Origin: Kribbibacterium absianum
GTDB taxonomy: Bacteria > Actinomycetota > Coriobacteriia > Coriobacteriales > Atopobiaceae
Direction of reading: 5' to 3'
NCBI RefSeq assembly: GCF_030067705.1
Contig: NZ_JASJEX010000002.1
Span: forward strand, 1-64,000
DNA length: 64,000 bases
The translations under genes and the position numbers were made by a program. Shown here piece by piece: positions 63,192-64,000 of this stretch (its first letter is position 1; each line of letters begins with the position of its first letter). The notes under the pieces were generated by a model. That model was given only the letters and a program-made list of their open reading frames with translations, ran no database searches and was not told the DNA's origin.

Positions 63192-64000
63192 GTGAAGACG
63201 GACCGCGCGGCCAAGTTGAGGAGCGTGCTCGAAGCCTCACAGGACTGGTGCAGCACCGCGACGCTGGCTCAGGCCGTCGGAGTCTCCGAGCGCACCGTAC
63301 GCAACTACGTCGCGCGGCTCATGGGCGAGGGCGTGGCGATCGAGTCATCGCGGGCCGGCTACCGCATCCGGCGAGAAGCGCCCGCTCCCCTACTCGCGGT
63401 GCCCGAGCCCGTCATCGAGACCGACCAGACGCGCGCGGAGGCCGTGCTCATTCGCCTGCTGGACTCCACGGAATCGGTGTCGCTGTACGAGCTGTCCGAT
63501 TCGCTGGCGCTCTCCGAGAGCACCGTGTCCAACACTGTGCTGCCGCGGTGGCGCGCGATGCTCGCGTCCTTTGAGATGCGCCTCGTGAGCCACGACTTCA
63601 CGCTAGCCATCGAGGGCACCGAGCAGGACAAGCGGCGCCTCATGGGCAGCCTCGCGAGCCGCTCGGACGGCGCGTTCTTCACGTCGGAACCGGCGATCGC
63701 GCTCATGTTCCCCGGCATCAACGTGGCCGAGCTTCGCGCCGAGCTGGCCCGCACCTGCGAGAAGTGCGGCCTCGCCGCGAGCGACTATGCCATCAACAAC
63801 CTGCTCGTGCACCTGCTCGTAATCATGGAGCGCCTCGCTTCCGGGCACCGGCTGGACGACATCGAGGACCCGGTGAACGCGAGCGCCCTGCTGGCCTCCC
63901 TGCACCGTCGCGAGGAGGTGCTGCGCGGGGCTGGCGCCATCGTGCGCCTGCTCCAGGAGCGCTTTGGCGTGGAGGTGCCGGAGCGCGACTTCCGCCAGGT
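63192..64000 (+). CDS. PRD-type PTS transcriptional regulator, cut off by window end
   Basis: The first 269 residues of a multi-domain regulator. The GTG at 63192 has GGGAGG five bases upstream; an in-frame ATG 14 codons earlier (63150) lacks one. There are two helix-turn-helix regions (TLAQAVGVSERTVRNYVARLMGEG near residues 25-48 and SLYELSDSLALSESTVSNTVL near 95-115), then the beginning of a PRD domain with NNLLVHLLVIMERLASGH, whose His residues are the usual phosphorylation sites. This is the BglG/LicR/MtlR-like family. It likely activates the divergent PTS operon depending on its phosphorylation. Confidence 0.9.
   Translation, partial: MKTDRAAKLRSVLEASQDWCSTATLAQAVGVSERTVRNYVARLMGEGVAIESSRAGYRIRREAPAPLLAVPEPVIETDQTRAEAVLIRLLDSTESVSLYELSDSLALSESTVSNTVLPRWRAMLASFEMRLVSHDFTLAIEGTEQDKRRLMGSLASRSDGAFFTSEPAIALMFPGINVAELRAELARTCEKCGLAASDYAINNLLVHLLVIMERLASGHRLDDIEDPVNASALLASLHRREEVLRGAGAIVRLLQERFGVEVPERDFRQ

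Overview
The window reads as chromosomal DNA of a high-GC anaerobic actinobacterium, most likely class Coriobacteriia (an Olsenella/Atopobium-type organism). This is inferred, not proven. The signs are high GC with frequent GTG/TTG starts behind strong purine-rich ribosome sites, the order atpI-B-E-F-H-A-G-D-C then murA, a full glycogen operon with paired GlgC/GlgD subunits, rubrerythrin, a lactose/cellobiose-type PTS operon with its own HPr gene, and prfA, prmC and sua5 close together. Most genes lie on the minus strand, and many plus-strand open frames are antisense shadows.

Layout. 1-5.4 kb: a phosphohexomutase-like protein that has lost its catalytic serine, galU, a degenerate homocysteine-methyltransferase-like protein overlapping a DtxR-type regulator, and murA. 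5.7-12.8 kb: the complete F1Fo ATP synthase operon. 13-19.7 kb: upp, rpiB, an amidohydrolase/APC permease pair with a LysR regulator, a small protein of unknown function, and sua5. 19.7-24.1 kb: the prfA-prmC-sua5 translation block, interrupted by a RelB/MazF-type toxin-antitoxin pair, a 51-residue small ORF and a DUF4143-type AAA ATPase. 24.3-27.2 kb: a trigger-factor-like protein and a GntR(YtrA)-ABC transporter operon with a perfect 22-bp palindromic operator. 27.6-40.1 kb: the glycogen operon glgB-glgP-glgC-glgD-glgA-(GH13/GH77 fusion). Its GlgB carries a tail of about 270 residues rich in Lys, Ala and Pro, like histone H1. 40.6-45.9 kb: rubrerythrin, a MutY without an iron-sulfur motif, a HAD phosphatase, tRNA-Asp, an Hpt protein with an HD-GYP response regulator, and a transglutaminase-like lipoprotein. 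46-49.7 kb: a SHIRT/MBG surface protein broken at a G7 tract, and an RlmI-type methyltransferase. 49.7-56 kb: a DEAD-box helicase, then a plus-strand cassette of VWA, PP2C phosphatase, membrane kinase and DUF3825-like protein. 56-58.7 kb: lemA, tRNA-Ser, tadA, and a second DUF4143-type ATPase bracketed by two near-identical 37-bp palindromic repeats and preceded by 23-bp tandem repeats. 58.7-64 kb: a beta-glucoside PTS operon (IIB-IIC-IIA-GH1-HPr) divergent from a PRD-type regulator cut off by the window end.

The strongest leads are the VWA/PP2C/kinase/DUF3825 cassette (a TerY-P-like phosphorylation triad with an added fourth gene), the H1-like tail on GlgB, the two ATPase cassettes with repeat-rich control regions, the module insertions into the prfA-prmC-sua5 block, and the mutase-like protein with aspartate in place of the catalytic phosphoserine.
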